This document shows, piece by piece, positions 23,499 through 24,116 of a DNA stretch of 24,116 bases. Position 1 is the first letter of the stretch. Each line of letters begins with the position of its first letter. The DNA comes from a virus. The stretch is from positions 1-24,116 of IMG/VR virus record IMGVR_UViG_3300002835_001072. One strand, 5' to 3'. Under the pieces are notes generated by a model. The model was not told where the DNA came from. It made no database searches and worked only from the letters and a program-made list of their open reading frames with translations. Both the position numbers and the translations under genes were made by a program.

Positions 23499-23908
23499 AG
23501 CTTCGTTTCCATAATAATGTGGCGTTCTTCCATACCAACCTGCTTATACAGCCGTGCGGCAGATTCTCTAGCAGCGCATTGAACTCGTGTAGCCCCGTTC
23601 GCCTTTATAAAGCTACAGACCTGCCCATAAACATCTTCATTCACAATCGCTTTACCAGCCGTTGCAGTAATAAATCCAACCCGATAGTTAGGCATATTGT
23701 AAAAACTTACCGATGCCGCACCGTGGATAGCATTTTCTTCATCCGTTGCTACTAATAATACCCAGGAACCGTTAGCCAGTAAACCTCTAATCTGATCTAG
23801 GGTGTAATCCCCAGTGTCGTGCTTATTGGCTTTCTCAAACAGTTCTTCTACTAAAGGCCATATCTTATGAACGTACTGCACCCCTACTGGTTGAACCGTT
23901 AATTTCAT
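23495..23908 (-). CDS. GNAT-family acetyltransferase-like protein
   Basis: This 137-residue protein has a GNAT-like fold order: an N-terminal helix around VHKIWPLVEELFEKANK, strand SWVLLVATDEENAIHGAASVSF, a strand-loop NYRVGFITATAGKA, a helix VYGQVCSFIKANGATRVQC, and the closing ESAARLYKQVGMEERHIIM, where the final AARLYKQVGM matches the conserved C-terminal GNAT block. The acetyl-CoA pyrophosphate loop (Q/RxxGxG/A) is not obvious; TATAGKA is only partly like it, so catalysis is uncertain. Similar small proteins sit among virion genes in many aquatic phages. It overlaps the gene before by one base (TAATG) and the virion protein after by 4 bases. Confidence 0.75.
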   Translation of the reverse strand: MKLTVQPVGVQYVHKIWPLVEELFEKANKHDTGDYTLDQIRGLLANGSWVLLVATDEENAIHGAASVSFYNMPNYRVGFITATAGKAIVNEDVYGQVCSFIKANGATRVQCAARESAARLYKQVGMEERHIIMETKL

Positions 23909-24116
23909 TAAGCAGCCATATGTTTAGCTGGTTTAATTTGCTTGCCCTGCTTTGGGTTGCCAGTGCGGGCTTTGCGTACTCGGTTCATCATTGCGTAGAG
24001 CTGTTTTGCCCCTGCATCAGTAGAGCCATTACCTAGATGAGAAACCACATCAGCAGGAACCACGAATTCCCCGTCAGCCAATCGGGCAGGCTGTTTGTTA
24101 GCAATAACCCCAGGAA
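23908..24116 (-). CDS. C-terminal end of a phage structural protein (5' partial)
   Basis: The frame is open from the window edge to a TAA at 23910-23908, giving 68 residues; the start lies beyond base 24116. The visible part reads ARLADGEFVVPADVVSHLG, then GSTDAGAKQLYAMMNRVRKAR and a basic tail TGNPKQGKQIKPAKH. I recall the DGEFVVPADVVSxLGNGSxDAGAKxLYxMM pattern as the common C-terminus of a Gly-rich phage virion protein. Its TAA shares a base with the acetyltransferase ATG. What the rest contains cannot be seen. Confidence 0.65.
   Translation of the reverse strand, partial: PGVIANKQPARLADGEFVVPADVVSHLGNGSTDAGAKQLYAMMNRVRKARTGNPKQGKQIKPAKHMAA

Overview
The window is a piece of a tailed double-stranded DNA phage genome (Caudoviricetes), most likely from an aquatic, Gram-negative-infecting phage. 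The grounds are a dense set of overlapping phage-type genes, a complete replication block, and very long virion-type proteins of the kind seen in marine and freshwater phages. The host cannot be named from the sequence. I see no tRNA, rRNA, CRISPR array, insertion sequence, integrase, holin, endolysin, terminase, portal or major capsid gene. No gene-free stretch exceeds 300 bases; the longest is the 198-base gap at 8257-8454.

Layout. Bases 1-14799 are read on the + strand (early/replication and accessory genes). Bases 14883-24116 are read on the - strand (virion genes). The two blocks converge on a strong intrinsic terminator at 14856-14884. The left part (1-4965) holds a partial unknown gene, a VRR-NUC nuclease, a winged-helix-like protein, a GT-A glycosyltransferase, two tiny ORFs, two conserved unknowns, an FkbM-type methyltransferase, and small proteins including a Cys4 zinc protein and a secreted repeat protein. 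The replication block follows: family A DNA polymerase with proofreading domain, DUF3310 protein, Cas4/RecB-like nuclease, HNH-like protein, SNF2-type helicase, a coiled-coil protein, an excisionase-type HTH protein, a putative ssDNA-binding protein, and a large primase-helicase. Many genes are coupled by ATGA or TGATG overlaps. The two largest replication ATPases each follow a leader with recognisable inverted repeats.

The - strand carries, in transcription order, the C-terminus of a structural protein, a GNAT acetyltransferase, a 777-residue Gly/Gln-rich virion protein and a 2090-residue giant protein with an HEXXH zinc-peptidase motif (probably packaged or ejected with the DNA).

The most unusual feature is inside the giant gene. 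Its low-complexity linker contains, in the +1 frame, a 61-codon ORF with a textbook Shine-Dalgarno sequence and the composition of a real folded protein. Fifteen bases after its stop, a second +1-frame ORF starts behind a perfect AGGAGG. This looks like overprinting of one, perhaps two, small genes on a disordered region of a virion protein.
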